DNA from: an uncultured Eubacteriales bacterium
GTDB lineage: Bacteria; Bacillota; Clostridia; Oscillospirales; Oscillospiraceae
Length of the DNA stretch: 64,000 bases
Direction: 5' to 3'
NCBI GenBank assembly: GCA_900545925.1
Contig: URAZ01000005.1
Location: 37,751 to 101,750 of the forward strand
The translations under genes were made by a program, and so were the position numbers. The notes under the pieces are model-generated. The model made no database searches. It was not told the origin of the DNA and worked only from the letters and a program-made list of their open reading frames with translations. How positions within the stretch are numbered: the first letter of the stretch is position 1; each line of letters begins with the position of its first letter. Of this stretch, positions 33,763-42,388 are shown one piece after another.

Positions 33763-34494
33763 ATGCAGACATGGGGCTTGACCGATCCGGGCAATATCCG
33801 GCAGCAGAATCAGGATTCCTATGCGATCATGCCGTTTGGCCGCGACCGTGTGCTTATGATCATTTGCGACGGCATGGGCGGCGCAAAATCTGGCAACGTG
33901 GCAAGCAGTCTCGCCGTCGAGGTGTTTACGGACGAGGTTCGCCGCACCCAGCGGGCCGGCATGACACCGGAAAAGGCCGCCGCCATGCTCCGCAGCGCGC
34001 TGGAACTAGCCAACAGCGCCGTCTTTGAGCAGTCGCAGCTGAGCGATGATTTTACCGGCATGGGCACAACGCTCGTCGCCGTCTGGATCAGCCGCGATCT
34101 GGCCGTCGTCATCAACGTCGGCGATAGCCGCGCCTATCATTTTACACGCGAAGACGTGCGCCTCATTACGCGCGACCACTCTATGGTCGCTTACATGGTC
34201 GAGCGCGGCGAACTCACACAGGAACAGGCCAAGCTTCATCCGGGCAAAAACGTCATTACCCGCGCCGTCGGCACCGAGCCGGAGGTGGAGGGCGATGTGT
34301 TTACCTGCCGTCTGCGCCGCGACGAGTGCATTCTGCTCTGCTCCGACGGCCTTTCCAATGAAATGGCTGATCAGGAGATGCTCTTTGAGGTCGTCCACGG
34401 TCTGAGCAAGAGCGACTGTTGTCAGCGGCTGCTGCATATCGCCAAAAACCGCGGCGCACCCGACAATGTGACCGTCACGCTGGCGGCTGTCTGA
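33763..34494 (+). CDS. prpC: PP2C-type Ser/Thr protein phosphatase
   Basis: Partner phosphatase of the PrkC kinase, 243 residues. PPM family motifs are seen in order: SDPGN-type start (TDPGNIRQQNQDSY), ICDGMGGAKSG with the metal-binding Asp, GMGTTLV, NVGDSRAY, TRDHS, CSDGLSN and APDNVTV. ATG 33763 follows AAGGAGGG; a longer frame upstream overlaps rlmN and is unlikely. It lies 45 bp before prkC, the order seen in Bacillus. Confidence 0.96.
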   Translation: MQTWGLTDPGNIRQQNQDSYAIMPFGRDRVLMIICDGMGGAKSGNVASSLAVEVFTDEVRRTQRAGMTPEKAAAMLRSALELANSAVFEQSQLSDDFTGMGTTLVAVWISRDLAVVINVGDSRAYHFTREDVRLITRDHSMVAYMVERGELTQEQAKLHPGKNVITRAVGTEPEVEGDVFTCRLRRDECILLCSDGLSNEMADQEMLFEVVHGLSKSDCCQRLLHIAKNRGAPDNVTVTLAAV

Positions 34495-34539
34495 CGGGAG
34501 GACGCATATGAACCAAATTCTCAGAAAGGAGCGAGCCTG

Positions 34540-36807
34540 ATGGACCGATACATCGGAAAGCTGTTGGATAACCGCTACGAGATCCTTGAAAAAATCGGCT
34601 CCGGCGGCATGGCGGATGTCTATAAGGCCCGCTGTCACCGCCTCAACCGGCTCGTGGCCATTAAAATATTAAAGGAAGACCTCTCGCAGGACGCCGAGTT
34701 CCGCCGCCGCTTCCACGCCGAATCGCAGGCCGTCGCCATGCTCTCACACCCGAATATCGTGAGTGTCTACGACGTTTCGCGTTCGGATAACATTGACTAT
34801 ATTGTCATGGAACTCATCGAGGGTATTACGCTCAAGCAGTATATGGAGCAGAAGGGAATCCTCAACTGGCGCGAAGCCCTGCATTTTTCCACCCAGATTT
34901 GTAAAGCGCTCGAGCACGCGCACAGCCGTGGGATTGTCCACCGCGACATTAAGCCCCACAATATTATGATTTTGAAGGACGGCAGCGTCAAGGTCGCAGA
35001 TTTCGGCATTGCCCGCGTCTCCTCCGCTCAGAATACCCTCACGCGTGAGGCGCTCGGCTCCGTCCACTATATCTCGCCCGAGCAGGCCAAGGGTGCGCAG
35101 GTTGACTGCCGTGCCGACCTCTATTCCCTCGGCATTGTCATGTACGAAATGCTGACGGGCCGCCCGCCGTATGACGGTGATACGCCGGTGTCCGTTGCCA
35201 TCCAGCATATCAACGGACACCCCACCATGCCGCGTGAGTTGAATCCCTCGATTCCGCTCGGCCTCGAGCAGATCACCATGCACGCCATGACAGCAGAACT
35301 GTCCCACCGCTATCCTTCTGCCACCCGCATGCTCCACGATCTGGAGGAATTCCGCAAGGAGCCGAATATCGTCTTTGACTTTACTGCCGAAGCGGACAGC
35401 ATCGACGTACAGCGCCTTCTGAATGACCCGGATTATATGCCGAAGACGCTGGGCCGCACGAACGCGGTCAAGGGCGCGCTTGCCGACGCGGTCGCAAAGA
35501 AAAAGCAGCAGGAACAGAATAAAAAAGCCCAGCAGGACGCCTCCCGGCGCGGCAGCCGCGTTGCGGTCATCGCCGGTATTGTCTGTATCGCACTGGCTGT
35601 GATCGTCATCTGCTATTTCCTGTATAATTATTTCTTTTCCGGCCTGTTCGGCAGGACGGAGGAAACAGCTGTCCCGCGTCTGATCGGCTTGAACGCCGAG
35701 CAGATCCGAGCCGAGGATTACCCGGACTTCGTCATTCAGATCGACGGCTACGTCGAAAGCAGCCAGTATGAGGCGGGGGTCGTCGTTGACCAGTCGCCGC
35801 TGCCGGAAAAACAGGCGAAAGTCGGCAGCACCATCAAACTGACTGTTTCCTCGGGCGTCAGTGAGACGAAAATGCCGCCGCTCGTGAATCTTACGCGCCA
35901 GAATGCCGAGCAGCAGCTGAACGCGCTTGGCCTGAACCTGAACATTCAGATCGAGGAGCGCAAGGACGATATCTACACCGAGGGCTATGTCATCCAGACA
36001 GACCCGGCCAGCGGCTCGGCGCTCACCAGCGGCCAGACTGTTACCCTTACCGTTTCGCTCGGCCCGGATGTCGAACTGATCGAGGTTCCGACGCTTGTTG
36101 GTGAGGACGTGGATAAGGCGCTGCAGATGATCGCGGACGCCGGATTGCAAAACGGCAGCATCCGCAGCGATGACAGCGACTTGCCCGCCGGCACGGTCAC
36201 GTTCCAGTCCATCGACGGCGGCCAGATGGTCAAAAAGGATACCGTCATCAACCTGCGCGTGTCCAAGGGCCCGCAGGAGGCTGCGATTCCGGTTGTGACC
36301 AATCTGACGCAGGATCAGGCTGTTTTACAGGATGAATCGGTCACGCTTTCTATCTCCGCCTATTCTACCGATGATGGAACGCTTCGCTATGCGTGGTATA
36401 TGAGTACCAACGGCAGCTATGAAAACGCCGCGCTTGTCTCGCGCAGCAGGGAAGGGAATACCACCTGCGAGGCCGATACTTCTGTCCCCGGCACCTATTA
36501 TTACTTCTGCGTCGTGGAAAATTCCTTCGGCGACGATACAAAAACGACAAAATCCAACATGATCGAGGTCGTTGTGCAAGAGAAGACTGTAGAAAAAACC
36601 ATCGAGATCAATCTCCCGAGCAAGAGTGGTCTGTATGAGATCACCGTCTATGTCGATGGTGTGCTGCAATACGGCCCGACCTCTGTGTCGATCACGGACG
36701 ACCGTTCCATGATCGTTGAGGTCACTGTCAGAGGCAAGGGAACCTTACCGGTTGATGTCTATCTTGACGGTGCAATCTATGATTCGCAGCTGATCCTGTT
36801 TGAGTGA
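34540..36807 (+). CDS. prkC: PASTA-domain Ser/Thr protein kinase
   Basis: Membrane-spanning Hanks-type kinase of 755 residues that senses peptidoglycan fragments in studied Firmicutes and promotes germination and growth control. The kinase domain fills about 1-270: GSGGMADVY, VAIKIL, HRDIKPHN and ADFGIAR. One membrane helix lies at about 341-366. Outside there are three PASTA repeats (about 377-440, 444-510, 515-583), then an extra Ig-like region (YAWYMSTNG, YYYFCVVENSFG; about 590-680) and a further beta-rich tail. The extra extracellular part makes it longer than B. subtilis PrkC. Confidence 0.96.
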   Translation: MDRYIGKLLDNRYEILEKIGSGGMADVYKARCHRLNRLVAIKILKEDLSQDAEFRRRFHAESQAVAMLSHPNIVSVYDVSRSDNIDYIVMELIEGITLKQYMEQKGILNWREALHFSTQICKALEHAHSRGIVHRDIKPHNIMILKDGSVKVADFGIARVSSAQNTLTREALGSVHYISPEQAKGAQVDCRADLYSLGIVMYEMLTGRPPYDGDTPVSVAIQHINGHPTMPRELNPSIPLGLEQITMHAMTAELSHRYPSATRMLHDLEEFRKEPNIVFDFTAEADSIDVQRLLNDPDYMPKTLGRTNAVKGALADAVAKKKQQEQNKKAQQDASRRGSRVAVIAGIVCIALAVIVICYFLYNYFFSGLFGRTEETAVPRLIGLNAEQIRAEDYPDFVIQIDGYVESSQYEAGVVVDQSPLPEKQAKVGSTIKLTVSSGVSETKMPPLVNLTRQNAEQQLNALGLNLNIQIEERKDDIYTEGYVIQTDPASGSALTSGQTVTLTVSLGPDVELIEVPTLVGEDVDKALQMIADAGLQNGSIRSDDSDLPAGTVTFQSIDGGQMVKKDTVINLRVSKGPQEAAIPVVTNLTQDQAVLQDESVTLSISAYSTDDGTLRYAWYMSTNGSYENAALVSRSREGNTTCEADTSVPGTYYYFCVVENSFGDDTKTTKSNMIEVVVQEKTVEKTIEINLPSKSGLYEITVYVDGVLQYGPTSVSITDDRSMIVEVTVRGKGTLPVDVYLDGAIYDSQLILFE

Positions 36808-36811
36808 GCAT

Positions 36812-37690
36812 ATGGAAGAGTATCGTATCATCAAAGCCCTGAGCGGCTTCTATTATGTACAGACGGAAGATGGCGTTGTCGAATGCCGCGCCAGAGGACG
36901 CTTCCGGCGACAGGACCAGTCGCCCCTCGTCGGCGATTTTGTCCGCATTACCAGACAGGGCGATAAGGGCGTTCTGGAGGAACTTCTGCCCCGGAAAAAC
37001 GCGTTCATCCGCCCGGCAGTCGCCAACATCGACCAGCTTGTCGTGCTGGCCTCCTGCGCCATCCCAGTGACGGAGCCGTTCCTGATCGACCGTGTCCTCG
37101 CCATCGCCCAGATGCAAGGTGTCCCGGCCCTCGTCGTCGTCAATAAGGACGATCTGGCCTCGGCGCAGCCCCTTGCGGAGATCTACCGCAAGGCAGGCGT
37201 TTCCGTGCTCGTCACAAGTGCAGAGACGGGCGAGGGGATCGAGGCTCTGCGCGAAGCGCTCAACGGAAAGCTTTCCTGCTTGACCGGCAATTCCGGCGTC
37301 GGAAAATCCAGTCTCCTCAACCGCGCCTGCCCGCAGCTTCAGCTGCCTGTCGGCGAGGTTTCGGAAAAGCTTGGCCGCGGCCGCCACACCACGCGCCATA
37401 TCGAACTCTACAGTTTTGGCGGCGGTACGTTCGTCGCCGATACTCCCGGCTTTTCCGCATTCGATACCGAACGGATGGAACTGGTGCACAAGGAACAGCT
37501 GCAATATGCTTTCCCAGAGTTCGCTCCATATCTTGGCCATTGCCAGTTTCCCGACTGTGCCCACCGAAAAGAACCCGGCTGCGCCATCCGTAAGGCTCTA
37601 GCAGAAGGGGAAATCGGCCAGACCCGTTACGACAGTTATGAGCGATTGTACGAACTGGCAAGCCAGCTGAAAGAATGGGAACTCAAATAA
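36812..37690 (+). CDS. rsgA: Ribosome small subunit-dependent GTPase
   Basis: Circularly permuted GTPase of 292 residues that helps 30S maturation. An N-terminal OB fold is followed by G4 (VNKDDLA), then G1 (TGNSGVGKSSLLN) and G3 (DTPGFS), and a C-terminal zinc site with the C...C.H...C pattern (GHCQFPDCAHRKEPGC). I favour ATG 36812, four bases after the prkC stop; a TTG at 36800 overlapping prkC would add four residues. In B. subtilis the equivalent gene (cpgA) is a known PrkC substrate gene neighbour. Confidence 0.96.
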   Translation: MEEYRIIKALSGFYYVQTEDGVVECRARGRFRRQDQSPLVGDFVRITRQGDKGVLEELLPRKNAFIRPAVANIDQLVVLASCAIPVTEPFLIDRVLAIAQMQGVPALVVVNKDDLASAQPLAEIYRKAGVSVLVTSAETGEGIEALREALNGKLSCLTGNSGVGKSSLLNRACPQLQLPVGEVSEKLGRGRHTTRHIELYSFGGGTFVADTPGFSAFDTERMELVHKEQLQYAFPEFAPYLGHCQFPDCAHRKEPGCAIRKALAEGEIGQTRYDSYERLYELASQLKEWELK

Positions 37691-37691
37691 A

Positions 37692-37735
37692 AAACCCGCC
37701 CCCGGACGTATAACAAGCCGTCCGGGGGCGGGTTT
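37692..37735. terminator. Bidirectional terminator between rsgA and the YheO-type regulator
   Basis: AAACCCGCCCCCGGACG (37692-37708) and CGTCCGGGGGCGGGTTT (37719-37735) form a perfect 17-bp stem with a 10-base loop. On the minus strand a longer T run follows, so it ends both converging operons. Confidence 0.95.
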
Positions 37736-37779
37736 CATTCTATTAGAGAGAAATGGGATTACAGCTGGACAGGCGAAAC

Positions 37780-38496
37780 TCATTCGTGCTGCGGTTCTTC
37801 TCCTGCCTTTGCTTTTTTGATATACCGGTAAATGCTTGCCTGTGAACAGGACAGCTTTTTGACCGTGAACTGTACCGCGCCGCGCAGTTCAAACATGCCC
37901 TGTTCGTGCAGCTGGGCAATGATCCGTGTGCGCTCCGCCTGCGTCAGCCTGTCGAGCGGCACATCAACGGATTTGGTGACCGTCTCGAACAGTTCTTCCA
38001 TAAGGCCGTTCATATCAGACTGAAAATGCTCTGCCGGGACACTTGGCGCGTGCTGCGGCTGCATGGGCTGCTTGGCGGGTGCGTCAACAGGGAAGTAGTG
38101 GTGGTGGACAAAATCGTCCGGGTGAATCAGCTTCAGAATGGCGTCGCTGATCTCATGGAACCGGCTGTCGTCAAAGTTGATGCACAGCAAACCGACCAGC
38201 TTGCCGCCGTCTTTGATAAACATCGTGCTTGAGCGGATGGTTTTTCCGTTCGCAAGCTGACCGGTGTAATTCAGGTTATAATCGCTCGTCTCATACTGCT
38301 TCTGCATGATCATGCGCAGCGCCGCGTTTGTGATCGGCGCGCCGACGCTGCGGCCGCTGATGGAGCCATTGGCAATGGCAGCCACGCGGCTGGTTTCCGG
38401 CAGGATCTCGTGCAGCACGACCTCGTAATCCGGCCCAAGCGTCGCGCCGAGGTATTCGACCAATACGGTATATTGCCGAAGCATCTGTTCCGTCAT
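37780..38496 (-). CDS. YheO/DauR-type transcriptional regulator (PAS-like plus HTH)
   Basis: A 238-residue regulator. The N-terminal YheO-like sensor (about 1-120, PAS-related: VLVEYLGATLGPDYEVVLHE) precedes a linker rich in His and Pro and a C-terminal helix-turn-helix (LSCSQASIYRYIKKA near 215-229). The family includes DauR, which responds to an amino acid. It is transcribed away from ridA, the lyase and the symporter across a 256-bp gap with two dyads, so it most likely controls that unit, with the lyase substrate as the natural effector candidate. AAGGAGG precedes the ATG. Confidence 0.88.
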   Translation of the reverse strand: MTEQMLRQYTVLVEYLGATLGPDYEVVLHEILPETSRVAAIANGSISGRSVGAPITNAALRMIMQKQYETSDYNLNYTGQLANGKTIRSSTMFIKDGGKLVGLLCINFDDSRFHEISDAILKLIHPDDFVHHHYFPVDAPAKQPMQPQHAPSVPAEHFQSDMNGLMEELFETVTKSVDVPLDRLTQAERTRIIAQLHEQGMFELRGAVQFTVKKLSCSQASIYRYIKKAKAGEEPQHE

Positions 38497-38634
38497 GGGG
38501 GTATCCTCCTTGTGAAGTTGTCCGTGTTTCTCATACTAGCATAGATTTTATGTGAAAGCAACGAAATCAGCCTGTTTTGTATGCAATTTTTTCTCAATAC
38601 GAGAAAAAATTTTTAACATACGAAAAATGAGAGC

Positions 38635-38661
38635 CAAAATTGTGCGAAATGCACAATTTTG
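38635..38661. promoter_or_regulatory. Perfect palindrome in the regulator-ridA gap, operator or small hairpin
   Basis: CAAAATTGTGC and GCACAATTTTG are perfect 11-bp arms with a 5-base loop, followed by ACTTTTTTA. It sits 33 bp upstream of the ridA -35 box, a good place for an operator of the divergent regulator; the T run would also let it act as a weak terminator on the plus strand. Confidence 0.6.
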
Positions 38662-38693
38662 ACTTTTTTACATGCCGGTTTACAGTAATTATA

Positions 38694-38722
38694 TTGACAA
38701 TGAGATAACTGAATGATAAACT
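38694..38722 (+). promoter_or_regulatory. Promoter of the ridA-lyase-symporter unit
   Basis: TTGACA (38694-38699), 17-bp spacer and TAAACT (38717-38722). A small dyad, GATAA and TTATC (38715-38728), overlaps the -10 box and may be a repressor site. Confidence 0.7.
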
Positions 38723-38752
38723 ATTATCACAATGAGGAGGTGAGGACAGTTT

Positions 38753-39127
38753 ATGAAAACCGTCATTTCTACTGAAAAGGCCCCCGCGGCCATCGGCCCG
38801 TATTCGCAGGGTATCCAGGCAGGCAACCTGATCATCACGTCCGGCCAGCTGCCCATCGACCCGGCTACCGGTGCGTTCCCCGCAACCATCGAGGAGCAGA
38901 CCCGTCAGTCCCTCGAAAACTGCAAGGCAGTTCTCGCAGCGGCAGGTGCAGCCATGGAAAACGTTATCAAGACGACCGTTTTCCTCAGCGACATGAACAA
39001 CTTCGCAGCCATGAACGGCGTGTATGCTACGTTCTTTGAAGGGGCCTGCCCCGCGCGCAGCGCAGTTGAGGTCGCCCGTCTTCCGAAGGATGCGCTCGTT
39101 GAGATCGAGTGCATCGCAGTCCTGTAA
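38753..39127 (+). CDS. RidA-family 2-aminoacrylate deaminase
   Basis: A 124-residue member of the YjgF/YER057c/UK114 family. Archetypal RidA hydrolyses the reactive enamine 2-aminoacrylate (or iminopropionate) to pyruvate and ammonia. Family features present are IGPYSQG near residue 14, SGQLPIDP near 31 and the ligand Arg in CPARSAVEV near residue 101. GGAGGTGAGG lies upstream of the ATG. It is the first gene of a unit with a beta-eliminating lyase, an enzyme class that releases aminoacrylate, which explains its presence here. Confidence 0.95.
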   Translation: MKTVISTEKAPAAIGPYSQGIQAGNLIITSGQLPIDPATGAFPATIEEQTRQSLENCKAVLAAAGAAMENVIKTTVFLSDMNNFAAMNGVYATFFEGACPARSAVEVARLPKDALVEIECIAVL

Positions 39128-39249
39128 GCAGAAAATAGAATCTGTAAATCGATACTGTCCGCCAGGCGCCGGCAGCCCGCTGTCTGCGACGACCGGGGTA
39201 TCTCCAAAACAATCGGCGTAAAACGCCAATACTTATGGAGGTCAGTATT

Positions 39250-40896
39250 ATGAGTCACGAATATCCGCTGAATGTCCCCGCACCCCATCACTTTACCTTT
39301 GCCGTCCGCGACATTCCCGACGTTACCGTCGAGCAGCGCGAGCGCGTCCTGAAGGCCACCCATTATAACGAGTTCGCATTCCCCGCCGGCATGCTGACGG
39401 TTGATATGCTCTCTGACTCCGGCACCACCGCCATGACCAACCACCAGTGGGCTTCCCTCTTCCTGGGCGACGAGGCATATGGCCGCAACACCGGCTACTA
39501 TGTCCTGCTCGACACCTTCCGTGACATCTTTGAGCGCGGCGGCGAAAAGAACTGGAAGAAGATCCTTGATCTTGTCCGCACCGACTGCCGCGACGTCGAG
39601 ACGATGATGGAAAAGGTCTACCTGCCCGAATATGAGGGCGGCCTCTTTAACGGCGGCGCAGCCCAGATGGAGCGCCCCAACACCTTCATCATCCAGCAGG
39701 GCCGCGCAGCGGAATCCGTTCTGATGGAGATCGTTAAGAAAATCCTTGCTGCCCGCCATCCGGGCAAGGTCTTCACCATCCCCTCCAACGGCCACTTCGA
39801 CACCACCGAGGGCAACATCAAGCAGATGGGCTCCATCCCCAGAAACCTCTATCATAAGGAACTGCTGTATCAGGTACCCGAAGGCGGCAAGTACGAGAAG
39901 AACCCGTTCAAGGGCAACATGGACATTGAGAAGCTGGAGCAGCTCATCACCACGGTCGGCCCCGAAAATGTCCCGCTGGTCTTCACCTGCATCACCAACA
40001 ACCCCATCTGCGGCCAGCCGGTCTCCATGGGCAACATCCGTGAGATCAACCGCGTTGCGCACAAGTACAACATCCCCCTGATCTTCGACGTCGCACGCTG
40101 GGCCGAGAACTGCTACTTCATCAAGATGAATGAAGACGGCTACGCCGACAAGTCCATCGCCGAGATCGCCACCGAGATGTTCTCCTACTGCGACGGCTTC
40201 TGTATGTCCGCCAAGAAGGATGGCCACGCCAACATGGGCGGCATGGTTGCCTTCCGCGACAAGGGCCTGTTCTGGCAGAACTTCTCCGACTTCAACGAGG
40301 ACGGCACCGTCAAGACCGACGTCGGCGTTCTGCTGAAGGTTAAGCAGATCTCCTGCTACGGCAACGACTCCTACGGCGGCATGTCCGGCCGTGACATCAT
40401 GGCGCTGGCTGTCGGTATGTACGAGAGCTGCGACTTCAACTACATGGACGAGCGCATCAAGCAGTGTGAATATCTCGCACAGGGCTTCTACAAGGCAGGC
40501 GTCAAGGGCGTCGTTCTTCCCGCTGGTGGCCATGCTGTTTACATCAACATGGATGAGTTCTTCGACGGCAAGCGCGGCCATGAAACTTTTGCCGGCGAAG
40601 GCTTCTCGCTCGAACTGATCCGCCGCTACGGCATCCGTGTCTCCGAACTTGGCGACTATTCCATGGAATACGACCTCAAGACCCCGGAGCAGCAGGCAGA
40701 GCTGGCAAACGTTGTCCGCTTTGCCATCGACCGCAGCCGTCTCACGCAGGAGCATCTGGATTATGTCATCGCAGCCGTCAAGGCTCTGTATGAAGACCGC
40801 GAATCCATCCCCAACATGCGTATCGTCTGGGGGCACAACCTCCCGATGCGCCACTTCCACGCATTCCTCGAGCCGTATCCCAACGAGGAAAAGTAA
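39250..40896 (+). CDS. Tryptophanase/tyrosine phenol-lyase family beta-eliminating lyase, long form
   Basis: PLP enzyme of 548 residues in the TnaA/TPL family; known members split L-tryptophan or L-tyrosine into indole or phenol, pyruvate and ammonia. Matches are FAFPAGMLTVDMLSDSGTTAM, QGRAAES, TNNPICGQPVS, RWAENCYFIK and the PLP lysine motif MSAKKDGHANMGG (Lys323). The C-terminus reads RHF, as I recall from tryptophanase rather than TPL. It is about 75 residues longer than TnaA, mainly from an insert near residues 100-150 (between FERGGEKNW and NTFIIQQGRAAE). ATG 39250 follows GGAGG; substrate is uncertain. Confidence 0.85.
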   Translation: MSHEYPLNVPAPHHFTFAVRDIPDVTVEQRERVLKATHYNEFAFPAGMLTVDMLSDSGTTAMTNHQWASLFLGDEAYGRNTGYYVLLDTFRDIFERGGEKNWKKILDLVRTDCRDVETMMEKVYLPEYEGGLFNGGAAQMERPNTFIIQQGRAAESVLMEIVKKILAARHPGKVFTIPSNGHFDTTEGNIKQMGSIPRNLYHKELLYQVPEGGKYEKNPFKGNMDIEKLEQLITTVGPENVPLVFTCITNNPICGQPVSMGNIREINRVAHKYNIPLIFDVARWAENCYFIKMNEDGYADKSIAEIATEMFSYCDGFCMSAKKDGHANMGGMVAFRDKGLFWQNFSDFNEDGTVKTDVGVLLKVKQISCYGNDSYGGMSGRDIMALAVGMYESCDFNYMDERIKQCEYLAQGFYKAGVKGVVLPAGGHAVYINMDEFFDGKRGHETFAGEGFSLELIRRYGIRVSELGDYSMEYDLKTPEQQAELANVVRFAIDRSRLTQEHLDYVIAAVKALYEDRESIPNMRIVWGHNLPMRHFHAFLEPYPNEEK

Positions 40897-40930
40897 GAAA
40901 CTCAGAAGAAAGTAAGTAAACCTGGACGGC

Positions 40931-40955
40931 GCTGCGCCGGAACCTCCGGCGCAGC
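40931..40955 (+). repeat. GC-rich intercistronic hairpin
   Basis: GCTGCGCCGG and CCGGCGCAGC form a perfect 10-bp stem with a 5-base loop in the 98-bp gap between the lyase and symporter genes. There is no T run, so it is more likely an mRNA-stability or partial-attenuation hairpin than a terminator. Confidence 0.65.
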
Positions 40956-40994
40956 GTGACAGTCGAATCCAACATTCTTATTGGAGGGAAAGAA

Positions 40995-42332
40995 ATGGCT
41001 GACAAACAGACAACCACACAGCGCGACGGCTTTAAATCCAAATGGGGCTTTATTCTGGCCTGCATCGGTTCCGCCGTCGGCATGGGCAACATCTGGCGTT
41101 TCCCCATTATGGTCTCCCTTTGGGGCGGCATGACGTTCCTGATCCCGTATTTCATCTGCGTCATCCTCATCGGCTCCACCGGCGTTATCGGTGAATTCGC
41201 GCTCGGCCGTGCCACCGGCGCAGGCCCCATCGGCGCGTTCGGTAAGTGCACCGAACTGCGCGGCAACCGCAAGATCGGCGAAGCCATCGGCTTCATCCCG
41301 GTTCTCGGCTCCATGGCGCTGGCCATTGGCTACACCGTCGTCATGGGCTGGATCTTCAAGTACACCGCGATCGCCATCACCGGCGACATGCACGCCATGG
41401 GCCAGGATATGGCGGCCATCGGCGGCCACTTCGACATCGTCGCAGTCAGCAACCTGCCGTGGATCATCGTTGCAATCGTTGCCTCGTTCGCCATCATGGC
41501 GATGGGTGTCTCCGGCGGCATTGAGAAGGCCAACAAGGTCATGATGCCGGTTCTGTTCTTCCTGTTCGTGGGCCTCGGCATCTACATTGCGTTCCTGCCG
41601 GGGGCAAGTGCAGGCTACAAGTATATCTTTACGCTCGATCCCAAGGGCCTTGCGAACCCCATGGTCTGGATCTTTGCTTTCGGTCAGGCGTTCTTCTCCC
41701 TGTCCGTCGCGGGCAACGGCTCCGTCATTTACGGCTCTTACCTGCCCAAGAATGAAAACCTGCCCGGCTCCGCCAGAAACGTTGCGATCTTCGATACGCT
41801 GGCTGCTCTGCTTGCCGCGTTCGTTATCATCCCCGCCATGGCAGCGGGCGGCGCTCCGCTGGAGAGCGGCGGCCCCGGCCTCATGTTCGTCTGGCTGGTC
41901 AATGTTCTCAACGGTATGCCCGGCGGCCGGATCATCGGCGTCATCTTCTTCGTCTGCGTTCTGTTCGCCGGCCTCAGCTCCATCATCAACCTGTATGAAG
42001 CACCCGTTGCGACCCTGCAGGATAACCTGAAGCTGAAGCGCGTTCCGGCTACTGCCATCATCCTTGTCATTGGCTGCGTGATTGCAATCCTCATCCAGGA
42101 GATCACCTCCGACTGGATGGACGTCGTCTCGATCTACATCTGCCCGCTCGGCGCTCTGCTGGCCGGTATCATGTTCTTCTGGGTTGCCGGTAAGAAATTC
42201 GTCCTCGACGAAGTCAACGACGGCCTCCAGAAGCCCATCGGCGGCTGGTTCTATCCGCTTGCCAAGTATGTCTACTGCATCCTCTGCATCGTAGCGCTTG
42301 TTGCAGGCGCAGCCCTCGGCGGCATCGGCTGA
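40995..42332 (+). CDS. Neurotransmitter:sodium symporter (NSS) family amino acid transporter
   Basis: A 445-residue sodium-coupled symporter of the LeuT/TnaT family with 11-12 membrane helices. The first unwound helix carries GSAVGMGNIWRFP near residues 28-40, the signature of the family's sodium and substrate site, and NLYEAPVATL-like and FSLSVAGNG stretches follow in helices 6-8. Its position after a tryptophanase-family lyase suggests import of that enzyme's amino acid substrate. ATG 40995 follows GGAGGG. A GC-rich hairpin follows the stop. Confidence 0.93.
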   Translation: MADKQTTTQRDGFKSKWGFILACIGSAVGMGNIWRFPIMVSLWGGMTFLIPYFICVILIGSTGVIGEFALGRATGAGPIGAFGKCTELRGNRKIGEAIGFIPVLGSMALAIGYTVVMGWIFKYTAIAITGDMHAMGQDMAAIGGHFDIVAVSNLPWIIVAIVASFAIMAMGVSGGIEKANKVMMPVLFFLFVGLGIYIAFLPGASAGYKYIFTLDPKGLANPMVWIFAFGQAFFSLSVAGNGSVIYGSYLPKNENLPGSARNVAIFDTLAALLAAFVIIPAMAAGGAPLESGGPGLMFVWLVNVLNGMPGGRIIGVIFFVCVLFAGLSSIINLYEAPVATLQDNLKLKRVPATAIILVIGCVIAILIQEITSDWMDVVSIYICPLGALLAGIMFFWVAGKKFVLDEVNDGLQKPIGGWFYPLAKYVYCILCIVALVAGAALGGIG

Positions 42333-42353
42333 TAACCATTCCAATTTCCCAAA

Positions 42354-42383
42354 ACGCGCGTACCGGCTCCCCGGTACGCGCGT
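42354..42383. terminator. Hairpin between the convergent symporter and BlaR1-like genes
   Basis: ACGCGCGTACCGG and CCGGTACGCGCGT form a perfect 13-bp stem with a 4-base loop. The T runs on either side are weak (AAAC before, AAACTTTA after), so termination may be partial. Confidence 0.7.
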
Positions 42384-42388
42384 AAACT

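Noticed and set aside
38905..40860. A 651-codon open frame antisense to the tryptophanase-family lyase
   Set aside because: Its Val/Asp/Leu-rich translation is the usual mirror of GC-biased coding sequence and runs across the lyase and into ridA.
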